Shown in pieces: positions 16,169 through 26,200 of a stretch of 64,000 bases of DNA. How positions within the stretch are numbered: the first letter of the stretch is position 1; the number at the start of each line of letters is the position of its first letter. Origin of the DNA: Luteimonas cucumeris (lineage in GTDB: Bacteria > Pseudomonadota > Gammaproteobacteria > Xanthomonadales > Xanthomonadaceae); the NCBI RefSeq assembly GCF_007830035.1, contig NZ_VLKN01000002.1:186001-250000 (forward strand). Reading direction: 5' to 3'. Under the pieces are notes generated by a model. It saw nothing but the letters and a program-made list of their open reading frames with translations. It was not told where the DNA came from and searched no databases. The translations under genes were made by a program, and so were the position numbers.

Positions 16169-17272
16169 ATGATGATTTTCGAAACCCTCGATACCTTCGG
16201 CCATGAGCAGGTCGTGTTCTGCCACAACAAGGACGCCGGCCTGAAGGCCATCATCGCGATCCACAACACCGTGCTGGGCCCCGCGCTGGGCGGCACGCGC
16301 ATGTGGCCGTACAAGACCGAGGGCGATGCGCTCAACGACGTGCTGCGCCTGAGCCGCGGCATGACCTACAAGAACGCGGTCGCCGGCCTCAACATCGGCG
16401 GCGGCAAGGCGGTGATCATCGGCGACCCGGCCACCGACAAGTCCGAGGCGCTGTTCCGCGCGTTCGGCCAGTTCGTGGAATCGCTGGGCGGCCGCTACAT
16501 CACCGCCGAGGACGTCGGCATCGACGTCAACGACATGGAATACGTGTACCGCGAGACCGAATACGTCACCGGCGTGCACCAGGTGCATGGCGGCTCGGGC
16601 GATCCCTCGCCGTTCACGGCGTACGGCACGCTGCAGGGCCTGATGGCCACGCTCAACAAGAAGTACGGCGACGAGGAAGTCGGCAAGTATTCCTACGCCG
16701 TGCAGGGCCTGGGCCACGTCGGCATGGAGTACGTGAAGCTGCTGAAGGAACGCGGTGCCAAGATCTTCGTCACCGACATCAACCAGGGCCTGGTCGAGAA
16801 GGCCGTCACCGAATACGGTGCGGAAGCCGTCGGCCTGGACGAGATCTACGACGTGCCGGCCGACGTGTACTCGCCGTGCGCGCTGGGCGGCACCGTCAAC
16901 GAGCAGACCCTGCCGCGGCTGAAGGCGAAGGTGATCTGCGGCGCGGCCAACAACCAGCTGGCCAACAACGCGATCGGCGACGAAGTGGTCAAGCGCGGCA
17001 TCCTGTATGCGCCGGATTACGCGGTCAACGCCGGTGGCGTGATGAACGTGGCGCTGGAGCTGGACGGCTACAACCGCGAACGCGCGATGCGGATGATGCG
17101 CACCATCTACCACAACCTGGCGCGCATCTACGAGATCGCCGAGCGCGATGGGATCCCGACCTACCAGGCCGCCGACCGCCTTGCGGAAGAGCGCATCAGC
17201 ACCATCGGCAAGCTCAAGCTGCCGCTGGGCCGTGCGCAGCCGCGCTTCCAGGGCAGGATCCGCGGGCATTGA
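16169..17272 (+). CDS. Leucine (Glu/Leu/Phe/Val family) dehydrogenase
   Basis: The 367-residue length fits amino-acid dehydrogenases that oxidatively deaminate branched-chain amino acids with NAD+. The N-terminal half has the substrate region GPALGGTRMWPY and the catalytic-lysine segment GMTYKNAVAGLNIGGGKAV. The C-terminal half has the Rossmann stretch VQGLGHVGMEYVKLL. The pattern fits leucine dehydrogenase better than glutamate dehydrogenase, which is longer. Two adjacent ATG codons (16169, 16172) are possible starts. Isovaleryl-CoA dehydrogenase follows after a repeat, so the pair plausibly serves leucine breakdown: leucine to ketoisocaproate, then isovaleryl-CoA oxidation, and supply of branched primers for lipids. 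Confidence 0.88.
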   Translation: MMIFETLDTFGHEQVVFCHNKDAGLKAIIAIHNTVLGPALGGTRMWPYKTEGDALNDVLRLSRGMTYKNAVAGLNIGGGKAVIIGDPATDKSEALFRAFGQFVESLGGRYITAEDVGIDVNDMEYVYRETEYVTGVHQVHGGSGDPSPFTAYGTLQGLMATLNKKYGDEEVGKYSYAVQGLGHVGMEYVKLLKERGAKIFVTDINQGLVEKAVTEYGAEAVGLDEIYDVPADVYSPCALGGTVNEQTLPRLKAKVICGAANNQLANNAIGDEVVKRGILYAPDYAVNAGGVMNVALELDGYNRERAMRMMRTIYHNLARIYEIAERDGIPTYQAADRLAEERISTIGKLKLPLGRAQPRFQGRIRGH

Positions 17273-17278
17273 GAGCCA

Positions 17279-17363
17279 TGATTCGGGATTGGTGATTGGC
17301 AAAAGCAGTTGCCTCCCGTCTTTTGCCTTTCCCTAATCACCCATCACGAATCACCAATCACGG
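17279..17363. repeat. GTGATTCG-type inverted repeat between leucine dehydrogenase and ivd
   Basis: Inverted arms at 17279-17300 and 17334-17363 surround a short centre containing GCAAAAGCAG. The family matches the arms inside icmF and the nuoE-nuoD element. The right arm ends 7 bases before the ivd start codon. Confidence 0.8.
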
Positions 17364-17370
17364 ACAGACC

Positions 17371-18528
17371 ATGCGCCCATTCCCGCTAGGTGAAGAAATC
17401 GATGCGCTGCGCGATGCGGTGCGCCGTTTCTGCGAAGCGGAAATCGCGCCGCGTGCCGCGCAGATCGACCACGACAACGCGTTTCCGCAAGATCTGTGGT
17501 CGAAGCTCGGCGAACTGGGCCTGCTCGGGCTGACCGTGCCGGGCGAGTACGGCGGCAGCGACATGGGCTACCTCGCCCACCTGGTGGCGATGGAGGAGAT
17601 CTCGCGCGCATCGGGTTCGGTCGGGCTGTCGTACGTGGCCCATTCCAACCTGTGCGTCAGCAACCTCTACGCCAATGGCAACGAGGCGCAACGCCGGAAG
17701 TATCTGCCGAAGCTGTGCAGCGGCGAATGGAAGGGCGCGCTGGCGATGAGCGAACCCGGTGCCGGCTCCGACGTGGTCGGCTCGATGCAGTGCCGCGCCG
17801 AGCTGCGTGGCGACACCTGGGTCGCCAACGGCAGCAAGATGTGGATCACCAACGGCCCGGAAGCCGACGTGCTGGTGGTCTACATGCGCACCGCCGGCAA
17901 GGATGCGGGCAGCCAATGCATGACCGCCTTCATCGTCGAGAAGGGGATGAAAGGTTTCTCGACGGCGCAGAAGCTGGACAAGCTCGGCATGCGCGGTTCC
18001 AACACCTGCGAACTGGTGTTCGAGGATTGCGAGATCCCCGCCGAAAACGTGCTGGGTGAAGTCAACCGTGGCGTCAAGGTGCTGATGAACGGCCTCAACA
18101 CCGAGCGCCTGGTCATCAGTGGCGGCCCGCTCGGACTGATGCAGGCGGCACTGGATGCCGCCCTGCCCTATGTGCGCGAACGCAGGCAGTTCGACGCCCC
18201 GATCGGCACTTTCAGCCTGATGCAGGGCAAGATCGCCGACATGTACACGGCGCTGCAGTCCTCACGCGCTTTCGCCTACCAGGTGGCGCGCGATTTCGAC
18301 GCCGGCCACCGCTCGCGCATCGACGCGGCCAGCTGCCTGCTGCACGCCTCGGAAGCCTGCGTGCAGGTCGCGCTGGAAGCCATCCAGGCGCTTGGCGGCA
18401 ACGGCTACATCAACGAATACCCGACCGGCCGCCTGCTGCGCGACGCCAAGCTGTACGCGATCGGCGCCGGCACCAACGAGATCCGCCGGATGCTGATCGG
18501 GCGCGAGCTGTTCGACGGCAAGTCGTGA
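17371..18528 (+). CDS. ivd: Isovaleryl-CoA dehydrogenase (acyl-CoA dehydrogenase family)
   Basis: From the ATG at 17371 the protein has 385 residues, the usual length. It shows the acyl-CoA dehydrogenase signatures [16 protein letters not shown] and, near the C-terminus, [32 protein letters not shown] (in two pieces). [16 protein letters not shown] matches the helix that carries the catalytic glutamate in isovaleryl-CoA dehydrogenases, where it is displaced from the usual C-terminal position. The FAD enzyme converts isovaleryl-CoA to 3-methylcrotonyl-CoA in leucine catabolism. A longer upstream frame would run through the repeat and is rejected. No strong Shine-Dalgarno is seen because the repeat ends 7 bases ahead of the start. 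Confidence 0.9.
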   Translation: MRPFPLGEEIDALRDAVRRFCEAEIAPRAAQIDHDNAFPQDLWSKLGELGLLGLTVPGEYGGSDMGYLAHLVAMEEISRASGSVGLSYVAHSNLCVSNLYANGNEAQRRKYLPKLCSGEWKGALAMSEPGAGSDVVGSMQCRAELRGDTWVANGSKMWITNGPEADVLVVYMRTAGKDAGSQCMTAFIVEKGMKGFSTAQKLDKLGMRGSNTCELVFEDCEIPAENVLGEVNRGVKVLMNGLNTERLVISGGPLGLMQAALDAALPYVRERRQFDAPIGTFSLMQGKIADMYTALQSSRAFAYQVARDFDAGHRSRIDAASCLLHASEACVQVALEAIQALGGNGYINEYPTGRLLRDAKLYAIGAGTNEIRRMLIGRELFDGKS

Positions 18529-18549
18529 GTTTTGCCTTGCAGCTTTTAG

Positions 18550-18652
18550 CCTTCCCCTTCAAAGAGGGGTTGGATGGGATGGGTTTGACTTGGACTGTCA
18601 CCGCAAGATCAAACCCATCCCCATCCCGGCCTTCCCCTTGAAGGGGAAGGAG
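18550..18652. repeat. Composite inverted repeat with CCTTCCCCTT arms
   Basis: Left arm 18550-18592 contains CCTTCCCCTTCAAAGAGGGG and GATGGGTTTG. Right arm 18609-18652 contains CAAACCCATCCCCATCCCGG and CCTTCCCCTTGAAGGGGAAG. The arms are inverted with nested hairpins at their ends. It occupies the gap between two converging genes and may also help end transcription. Confidence 0.7.
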
Positions 18653-18658
18653 AAAATC

Positions 18659-18690
18659 AAAGCAGCGGAGCTTGCTCCGCTGCCTTTGCT
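18659..18690 (+). terminator. Probable terminator between ivd and the serine hydrolase gene
   Basis: GCAGCGGAGC and GCTCCGCTGC form a perfect 10-bp stem with a 2-base gap, followed by CTTTGCTT on the plus strand. The T tract is imperfect. It could work for both converging genes. Confidence 0.55.
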
Positions 18691-18700
18691 TCTGAAGTCG

Positions 18701-18727
18701 TCATTCCCGCGAAGGCGGGGATGACAG
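18701..18727. repeat. CATTCCCGCGAAGGCGGGGATGA hairpin repeat
   Basis: A short hairpin (CCCGC / GCGGGG) of a very common dispersed bacterial repeat type, related to the units at 10741-10866. It ends 8 bases past the stop codon of the serine hydrolase gene. Confidence 0.65.
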
Positions 18728-18735
18728 CTGAAAAG

Positions 18736-20748
18736 CTACTTCGCCTCGGCGAATGCGTACTCATGCTGCGCATCGCGCAGCACCAACGAACGTTTGCCGT
18801 CCTTGTCGGCGACCACGAACTCGAAACCATCCACGCCCGGCGAGACGGTCACGAACGACGTGCTGCCATCGTCGTTGCTGCGTGAGGCGGCTTCGCTCTC
18901 CCAACCGCCGAAATCGAACCAGGTAGCCGCGCCCTTGCGCGATACGTCGATGTCGCCGAGTTCGGCGCTGTGGTAGCGCGCCGCCAGCTTGCCGGACGAC
19001 GTCGCGTCCGCCGGTGCGGTCAGCCGCTTGCGTTCCGCGGCAATGCCTTCCTTCAGGCGCTTGACCGAAGCTTCCACGTTCTCGGCCGCCTCCGGCTTGC
19101 CGTCGAACAGCACTTCCAGCAACCGCCGCTGGAACGGGCCGCGGATGTACACACCGGGGTCTGAATTGGTCAGGATTACCGCGCCGACATTATGTTCGGG
19201 CAGCCACAGCATGTCGGAATGGAAGCCGAGCATGTCGCCGCCGTGGTGCACCACCGGAATGCCCCAGGTGCGATCGACCATCAGGCCCATGCCGTAGCTG
19301 GCGTCATTGCCGAGCGCGACCTGCTGCTTGCGGCGTTCGAGCAGGGGCGCTTCGGCGATGTAGCGCTTGCCGTCCGGCAGCAGGCCATTGGCCAGTTCCA
19401 TCTGCACGTACTTGAGCACGTCGTTGACGCTGCTCCACGCGGCGCCGGCCGGTCGCGCCGGCACGATGGTGTAGTTCAGGTCCATGCTCGCCCGCACCGT
19501 CTTTCCGTCCACATCCAGGCCGTGCGGCATGGCATGCTCACCGCGCATCGCCGCGTCGTAATCGAACGTGGTCGAGGCCATGCCCAGGGGATCGAACACC
19601 AGCGACTGCATCGCCGCGTCGTAGGCGGCGCCGTATTCCCTGTCCGGATACATCACGTGGCCACCGGCGAAGCCCGCGGCGGCGGCCATCGGGTTGGAGT
19701 ACTGGAACAGTTCGCCGAATCGGCTGGTCGGCTGCATCGTCGCCAGCGTCTTCATCACCGATTCCGGCGTCGAGCCTTCGCTCTGGAACAGCCACTCCAT
19801 GTCCTGGCGCGGCAGCCCGGTGCAGGCGCAGATCAGGTGCTTGACCAGCACCTGCCGGGTGGTATCGGCGTCGCCGAGCCTGAAGTCCGGCAGGAGCTGG
19901 GTGACCGGCGTGTCCCAGTCGAACTTGCCCTGCTCGACCAGCTTGGCCAGCATCAGCGTGGTCATGGCCTTGGTGTTGGAGGCGATCATGAACGCGGTAT
20001 CGCCATCGACCTTGTCCGGCTTGCCCTGCTCGCGCACGCCGAAGCCGTCGGCGAACAGCACCTTGCCGTCCTGCACGATGCCGATCGCCACGCCGGGTAC
20101 TTCCAGCTGCTGGCGTGCGTTTTCGACGAATTGCCTGAGCTGCTCCAGACGCGCGGCGTCGAGCTTGTGCGCGGTCTTGCCGGCGAAGGATTCGCGGCTG
20201 TAGCCCTTGGGCAGCAGCCGGTCGAAGATCAGCCGGACCTGGGCACTGCGCTTATCGCCGACGGCGTTGGCCATGTCGTAGATCGCCACGGTCCAGCGTT
20301 CGCCACGACGCAGCGCGGTCGCGCCGACGCCGCGCTGGTCGTTGGCCGAGGTTTCGTACTGGTAGCCGCGTATCTGTTCCCAGCCATCGCGCGCCGGCCG
20401 GTCGGTCGCCAGCTTGAGCGGCCACCTGGCCTTGGCGTCGTAGGCCTTCCAGGCCTGCGCGACGGCGGCATCGGCGTTCTTGGCCGCCACGTCGACCAGG
20501 GCGATATGCGAGCCACCTTCCGGTGGGGTGAGGATCACCGCCGGGCCGCGGGTCTCGATCGTCCAGCCGGCCGGCCCGACGAAGCCGTTGCCGTCGACGG
20601 TGGTACGGGGCGTGTCGGCGCTCAGGGTCTCCGGTTTCGCTGGCGTTGCGGAGGTCGCCGTCGGCGTCGCGGCCGGGCTGGACTCCTGCCTGCAAGCGGA
20701 CACGAACAGCGCCAGCGTACAGAACAGCATCGGGATCAGACGGTTCAT
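18736..20748 (-). CDS. Serine-hydrolase lipoprotein, class C beta-lactamase-like fold
   Basis: ATG at 20748 gives 670 residues beginning with a lipoprotein signal: hydrophobic LIPMLFCTLALF then the lipobox VSAC with Cys19. After a ~190-residue N-terminal domain comes a beta-lactamase/serine-hydrolase domain. It has SxxK as SNTK (Ser257/Lys260), YxN as YSN (Tyr350/Asn352), and a late HHGGD replacing the KTG triad member, as usual in the S12 family of esterases and D-aminopeptidases. A C-terminal domain of ~170 residues follows. It is predicted to be anchored in the envelope and to cleave esters, amides or peptides; true beta-lactamase activity is not implied. It diverges from the type VI cluster. 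Confidence 0.8.
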   Translation of the reverse strand: MNRLIPMLFCTLALFVSACRQESSPAATPTATSATPAKPETLSADTPRTTVDGNGFVGPAGWTIETRGPAVILTPPEGGSHIALVDVAAKNADAAVAQAWKAYDAKARWPLKLATDRPARDGWEQIRGYQYETSANDQRGVGATALRRGERWTVAIYDMANAVGDKRSAQVRLIFDRLLPKGYSRESFAGKTAHKLDAARLEQLRQFVENARQQLEVPGVAIGIVQDGKVLFADGFGVREQGKPDKVDGDTAFMIASNTKAMTTLMLAKLVEQGKFDWDTPVTQLLPDFRLGDADTTRQVLVKHLICACTGLPRQDMEWLFQSEGSTPESVMKTLATMQPTSRFGELFQYSNPMAAAAGFAGGHVMYPDREYGAAYDAAMQSLVFDPLGMASTTFDYDAAMRGEHAMPHGLDVDGKTVRASMDLNYTIVPARPAGAAWSSVNDVLKYVQMELANGLLPDGKRYIAEAPLLERRKQQVALGNDASYGMGLMVDRTWGIPVVHHGGDMLGFHSDMLWLPEHNVGAVILTNSDPGVYIRGPFQRRLLEVLFDGKPEAAENVEASVKRLKEGIAAERKRLTAPADATSSGKLAARYHSAELGDIDVSRKGAATWFDFGGWESEAASRSNDDGSTSFVTVSPGVDGFEFVVADKDGKRSLVLRDAQHEYAFAEAK

Positions 20749-21012
20749 GGCAGCTCCGACTTCGGGACCGGCCAAGCATACTGCTCGGGACTGCCTGCTG
20801 TGGCAGCCCGCGATCGACTCGTCGTACTGCGTGCCGGTGCCTCCGGCACCGCTCTTTCAGTGCATTGGCGCATGCGCGCCGCGGAGCTTCGACGACCCGG
20901 CGATCTGTAGTAACCTCACCCGGCCGGATGGCTGCGACAGCACCCTGGCACCAGGCGAAGGAACGCCTCGACGCGACAAGCGTCGTTGGCAATGGATTGC
21001 AGCGAGGAATCA
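20749..21012. promoter_or_regulatory. Divergent promoter region between the serine hydrolase gene and tssK
   Basis: These ~260 bp lie between divergent starts and must contain both promoters. No convincing sigma-70 or sigma-54 site could be fixed by eye, and no gene is seen. Confidence 0.35.
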
Positions 21013-22353
21013 GTGAACAGGATGTCCAAGGTGTTCTGGGGGGAAGGCCTGTTCCTTCGCCCGCAACATTTCCAACGGCAGGATGCCTATCACGAGGCGA
21101 GGCTGCATGACCTCGCCGCGGCGTTGCATCCCTATGCCTGGGGCGTGCGCGAACTGAATTTCGATGCACAAAGCCTGGCCGGAGGCACGCTGCGTGCGCT
21201 GCGGCTGTCGGCGATCTTCCCCGATGGCGAACCCTATTCCGCACCCGGCAACGACGAACTGCCCGAAGCACTGTCGCTGGCCGAACTCGCGGCCGGCGTG
21301 CAGTCGACCACGATCCATCTGGCACTGCCGCTGCTCAAGGATCATGGCGGCAACTGCGGCGGTGACGCCGAAGGCGCAGCGCGTTTCATGCAGGGCAACG
21401 CGCAGACCGCCGACCTGTATACCGACGCCGGCGAAGCCGAACTGGCCTACCTGCGCAAGACCGTGCGCCTGCTTGCCGACGAGGAGCCACGCGGCCCGTT
21501 CGTGACGTTGCCGGTCGCGCGCGTGCGCCGTACTTCCACCGGTGGCTTCGAACTCGACGAGTCTTTCATCGCGCCTGGCGTCAGCATCGGCGCCGCACCG
21601 AACGTCCACCTGCAGCTGCGCCGCCTGCTGGATGCATTGCAGGCCAAGGCCGACGCACTGTACGGGCTGCATCGCGAACCGTCACAGCACGTCATCGAAT
21701 TCCGCTCCGGCGATATCGCCTCGTTCTGGCTGCTGCATACGGTCAACACGTCGTTTGCCGCGCTGTCGCACCTGTTCCGGCACCCTGGCCTGCATCCCGA
21801 GCGCCTGCATCAGGAGTTGCTGCGACTGGCCGGATCGCTGCTGACGTTTTCAAAGATCCATGCACTGGCCGACCTGCCCGTCTATCGGCACGCCACGCCG
21901 GAAGCGGGGTTCAACCGCCTGTTCGAGATCATCCGCGAACTGCTCGACACCGTGATCTCGGCGCGCTATTTCTCGATCGCCTTGTCCGAGGTCAAGCCTT
22001 CGTTCCACCTGGGCCGGCTGGACTCGCAGCGCATCGACGAGAAATCCGCGTTCTACCTGGGCGTGGCTGCCGACCTGCCCGGTCCGGAACTGGTGCAGTC
22101 GGTACCGGTGCGCTTCAAGGTCGGCGCTCCGGACGACGTCGAGAAATGCGTGCTGTCGGCACTGCCCGGCGTCAAGCTCGCGCACGCCGCGCAGGTGCCT
22201 GCCGCGATCCCGGTGCGTCCCGGCAGCCATTACTTCGCGATCGAACCACGCGGTGCGCTGTACGAACGCATGCTCAAGTCGCAATCGCTGATGATCTACG
22301 TCCCCGCGGGTGTGCGTGAACTGAAGCTCGAACTGATCGCATTGACGCCATGA
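21013..22353 (+). CDS. tssK: Type VI secretion baseplate protein TssK
   Basis: The N-terminus VNRMSKVFWGEGLFLRPQHF is the hallmark of TssK (W-x-x-G-x-x-L-x-P-Q-H-F). TssK is the trimeric adaptor that joins the baseplate to the membrane complex through TssL and TssM. The length of 446 residues is normal. GTG at 21013 is preferred because GCGAGGAA precedes it; the ATG at 21022 would also work. tssL follows after 30 bp, so the two are likely co-transcribed. No sheath (tssB/C), tube (hcp), ATPase (clpV) or tssM gene is in the window. Confidence 0.93.
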   Translation: MNRMSKVFWGEGLFLRPQHFQRQDAYHEARLHDLAAALHPYAWGVRELNFDAQSLAGGTLRALRLSAIFPDGEPYSAPGNDELPEALSLAELAAGVQSTTIHLALPLLKDHGGNCGGDAEGAARFMQGNAQTADLYTDAGEAELAYLRKTVRLLADEEPRGPFVTLPVARVRRTSTGGFELDESFIAPGVSIGAAPNVHLQLRRLLDALQAKADALYGLHREPSQHVIEFRSGDIASFWLLHTVNTSFAALSHLFRHPGLHPERLHQELLRLAGSLLTFSKIHALADLPVYRHATPEAGFNRLFEIIRELLDTVISARYFSIALSEVKPSFHLGRLDSQRIDEKSAFYLGVAADLPGPELVQSVPVRFKVGAPDDVEKCVLSALPGVKLAHAAQVPAAIPVRPGSHYFAIEPRGALYERMLKSQSLMIYVPAGVRELKLELIALTP

Positions 22354-22383
22354 TGGCCACGACACGACAAGGCAGTTGAGACG

Positions 22384-23175
22384 ATGAATTATCCCCAGCC
22401 TCCCGTTCCGCAGGGCATGCCTTCGCTGTCGCCATCGCTGGCCAATCCGGTATCAGCGCAGGCCGGTGTCAATCCGCGCAGCCTGGTCGACCTGATGTCC
22501 GACGGCTTCTACCTGCTGATGCTGCTCAAGCGCGGACAGTTGCCGACCAGTGAAGGTCCGTTCGTGGAGTCGATCCAGCACTTCCTGGACAGCATGGAGC
22601 GCGGCGCGGTCAAACTCGGGATCGCCTCGGAGGATGTCTACGCGGCCAAGTACGCGTTCTGCGCTGCCGTCGACGAAGCGGTGCTGTCGCAGCCTTCGCC
22701 GCTGCGCGACGACTGGGAACGCAATCCGCTGCAGCTGCGCCTGTTCGGCGAGCACCTGGCCGGCGAGCATTTCTTCGACCGGCTCGAGCAACTGCGTTCA
22801 CAGGGCGCGCCGCGCCTGCCATCGCTGGAGGTCTACCACTACTGCCTGCTGCTGGGCTTCGAAGGCAAGTACCGGCTGGAAGGACCGGAAAAACTCGGTT
22901 ACCTGACGGCAAGGCTGGGCGACGAGATCGCCTACCTCAAGGGCCGGCGTGCCGGCTTTGCGCCGCATGCGCTGCCGCCGGACCGCGTCGCACATGCCCT
23001 GCGCCGGATCATGCCGCTGTGGGCGCCCGCGGCTTTCCTTGCCGCAGTGGGCCTGCTCGGATTCTTCGGACTGAATGCGTTGCTGGCACGCCACACCGAA
23101 CGACAATTGGCCGGGTACAAGGACGTCGTGCAACTCCCGGCCCGTACCGCACACCTGACGATTACCTTGCCGTGA
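22384..23175 (+). CDS. tssL: Type VI secretion membrane protein TssL (DotU family)
   Basis: The 263-residue protein has the cytoplasmic DotU/IcmH helical domain: SDGFYLLMLLKRGQLP near residue 40, AKYAFCAAVDEAVL near 95, and GFEGKYRL near 160. A single transmembrane segment (PAAFLAAVGLLGFFGLNALL, ~214-233) and a short periplasmic tail follow. This is the short form, without a peptidoglycan-binding domain, so it must rely on another protein to anchor to the cell wall. In the secretion complex it binds TssK, encoded just upstream, and TssM, which is not in the window. Confidence 0.92.
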   Translation: MNYPQPPVPQGMPSLSPSLANPVSAQAGVNPRSLVDLMSDGFYLLMLLKRGQLPTSEGPFVESIQHFLDSMERGAVKLGIASEDVYAAKYAFCAAVDEAVLSQPSPLRDDWERNPLQLRLFGEHLAGEHFFDRLEQLRSQGAPRLPSLEVYHYCLLLGFEGKYRLEGPEKLGYLTARLGDEIAYLKGRRAGFAPHALPPDRVAHALRRIMPLWAPAAFLAAVGLLGFFGLNALLARHTERQLAGYKDVVQLPARTAHLTITLP

Positions 23176-23273
23176 GTACTCCCTGGATATGGACATCCTG
23201 CACCCTGATCGCGAGCCAGTCGCGCCGCTGAGTCTGTGCGCCCGTCGTACCGAATTCGCGCGAGGGCCGCGTC

Positions 23274-26200
23274 ATGGCTGACCCTGCCCAGTTGCTGTCG
23301 GCGATCACCGCCGCACTGGCCGACACGTCTTCGACCGTCAGCACTCCGACGGCCACGCTCGCTAGCGCGCAGGCAATGCCGTATGCCGGCACCACGGCGC
23401 TGGCCGAAGAACTGATCACGCTTGCCCGCTCCGGCGGCGATACCACCGCGCTGGCCGAGGAACTGGTGGCGATGGCACGCAGCGAGTTGCCCACGCAAAC
23501 CAGCGCAACGCTCGGCACGCTGGAAACCGTCATCGCTTCGGGCCAACTCGCTGATGGCGGCACCGCCATGTTCGCGGGCTTGGCGCAGCTTGCACCGCTG
23601 GCCGCCGTGGTCGTGCAGGCGCTGCTGCAAGGGTCCGAACCCGAAGCCATCGTCGCCAGCATGGCGCCCACTGCAGTACAGCACTACCTGAAGTCGGGCC
23701 CGGCTCGGACCGCCGACGCCATGGTGCCGGCGCACCGAATGTCTTCTGCCGAAGCGCCTGCGGAAACCTTGTCGAACGCGGTCCGCGCCTTCGCACAGGA
23801 TCACGTGGATGCCGGCAGCGGATCGCAAGCGGTTTTCGATTCGCCAGCCGCATCGCAGGTTCTCCGCGGAATCGACACGATCCGGGACCAGGCCGGGAAG
23901 ATCGCGTGGTTGCCGCAGCAGGCTGCACTCATCGACAGTCCGCCTGCCTCGACATTGGACGCACGGGATCCGGCAGACGCGGGCGAATCGGTGCCGCATG
24001 AAATTTCCTCCTGGCGGCAACGCCTCCGCGACTACACACCGGCGGCTCGCGAACCGTCTCCACTCCACGGTGACCGCAGCGAACAACCAGCGCCTGCGCA
24101 CGGCGAGACCGCAACTCTTTTTTCATTGGGTGATTCGCACGACCGGCTGATCGTGATCGAGACACCGCAGCCGCTGCCCTTGCAAGTCGAACGCTTCAGC
24201 GGCCACGAAGCGGTGTGCGAAGCGTTCAAGTTCGAGATCGATTGCCTGTCGCCATCCGCCTTCCTGGATCTGCGACCCCTGCTGGGCAAGCCGCTGCGTC
24301 TTGGGCTGCACACCGCCAGCGACGATCTGCGCCAATGGCATGGCTACTGCACTCAGGTCGCTGCGCTTGGCGGCGATGGCGGCCTCGCGCGCTATCGCCT
24401 GACCATGGAACCGTGGACCGCGTTCCTGCAGTTGCGACGCAACGCGCTGATTTTCCAGGACACGGATGCATTGGGCGCCGTGGAGGGGGTATTCGCCGAC
24501 TACCCCCAGACCTCGTTCCGCAGCGATGTGACGCAGACCTTGCCAACGCGCGCCGTCATCACCCAGTACCGCGAAACCGACTGGGAATTCGTGACGCGCC
24601 TGCTCGCCGAGGCGGGCTTGGCCTGGCGGTTCGAACACGTCCCGGCCACCGACAGCGCAGGCGATCGCAATCAGGTGCAGCACACGTTGGTGATTTTCGA
24701 TCGCAGCAGCGAACTGCCGCAGGCCACGCCGGCCACCATTCGCTTCCACCGGATCGACGCCACCGAAACGGAAGACGCGATGTCCCATTTCAGCGAGCAG
24801 CGCCAGGTAGTTCCGGATGCGGTCGGCACGGCCAGTTGGCAGCCCGAAAGGGTCGAGGCATTGTCGGCCGGCAGCGCAGTCGAACCGGTCGGACCGCATG
24901 TGCCGCGACGCGAGGTGTATGCCGTACCGCGTGCCGCTCGTTACGCCACCGGAGAACAGGCCCAGCAACAGGCTGACTTGATGCTCGACGCCCTGCGGCT
25001 GCCGCAGCGCCTGCACGCCGGTGCCGGCAGCGCCCGCGGCCTGGCCGCCGGCCGGGTGTTCACCCTGAGCCAGCATCCCGACCTGGCAGGACAGGCCTTC
25101 GTCCCGATAGCCGTGGAGCATGTCGCCGTGAACAATGCCGTCACGGCGCACGCGCCGGACTTCGGCGACGGCATCGCTGCCCTGCTCGACGACCCGGGCC
25201 GGGAACGCGGCAGCTATCGCAATCGTTTCCTGGCGGTTCCGACCGGCACGCCGCTGGTGCCGCAGGCGCGTCACAAGCCACTCGCGCCTGGTGCACAGAC
25301 CGCGCGCGTGGTCGGCATGCCCAACGCGGCGATCACTGCCACGCGTGACCACCAGGTCCGCATCCAGTTCGACTGGCAGCGCGGCACGGCACCCAACGCT
25401 GGCGGCCTCACCGACGCCGGCAGCCGTGGCAACCCGAGCGGACATGCGCCCGGCAACGAACGCAGCGGCACCTGGGTGCGCGTCGCCGAATGGCTGGCCG
25501 GGCCGAACTGGGGCAGCCACATGCTGCCCCGGATCGGCAGCGAGGTGCTGGTCGAATTCCTGCACGCCGACATCGACCAGCCATTGATCACCGGACAGTT
25601 GTTCAACGGCGAGGTCTCGCCCTCTTTCGCGCTGGCCGACGCCAGCAACCATCCGGGCACGCTCAGTGGCCTGCATCATGGCAGCGTCGATGGCAGCGGC
25701 CACCAGCAATGGGTCATCGACGATGCCCGGGGCCAACTGCGCCAACGTCTGGCGACCACACTCGCCGACAGCCGCGCCGAGATCGGCTATCTGATCGAGC
25801 ATGCGGACCATCTACGCGGAGGCTATCGCGGCCAGGGTTTCGAGGTCGCCACGGCCGGTTGGGGCAATCTGCACGCCGGACAAGGCATGCTGCTATCGAC
25901 GTCGGCACGCAGTGGCCATACCAGCACGCAGCTCGACGTGACCGAGGCCGTCGGTCGGCTCAAGGCCGCCGAAGAGTGCGCCCAGGCGTTGAGCGAAGCG
26001 GCCACGCAACAGCACGTGCCGGCGCTATCTGCCAATTCGCAGCAGAGCGCGCTGCTGAAGGCGATCGATCCCGAACAGGACGGCAAATACAGCGGCAGCA
26101 TCGGTGGCCAGCGGGCTACCAAGCCAAAGGTGGACGCGCGCAAAGGCAACGAGCCGGTCGAGAGATTCGCCGCCCCGCTATTGCTGGCCGAATCCCCGGA

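Noticed and set aside
18736-20748. Beta-lactamase resistance gene
   Set aside because: The SxxK/YxN/HxG set is shared by many esterases and peptidases of this fold. The N- and C-terminal extensions and lipoprotein anchor do not fit a class C beta-lactamase.
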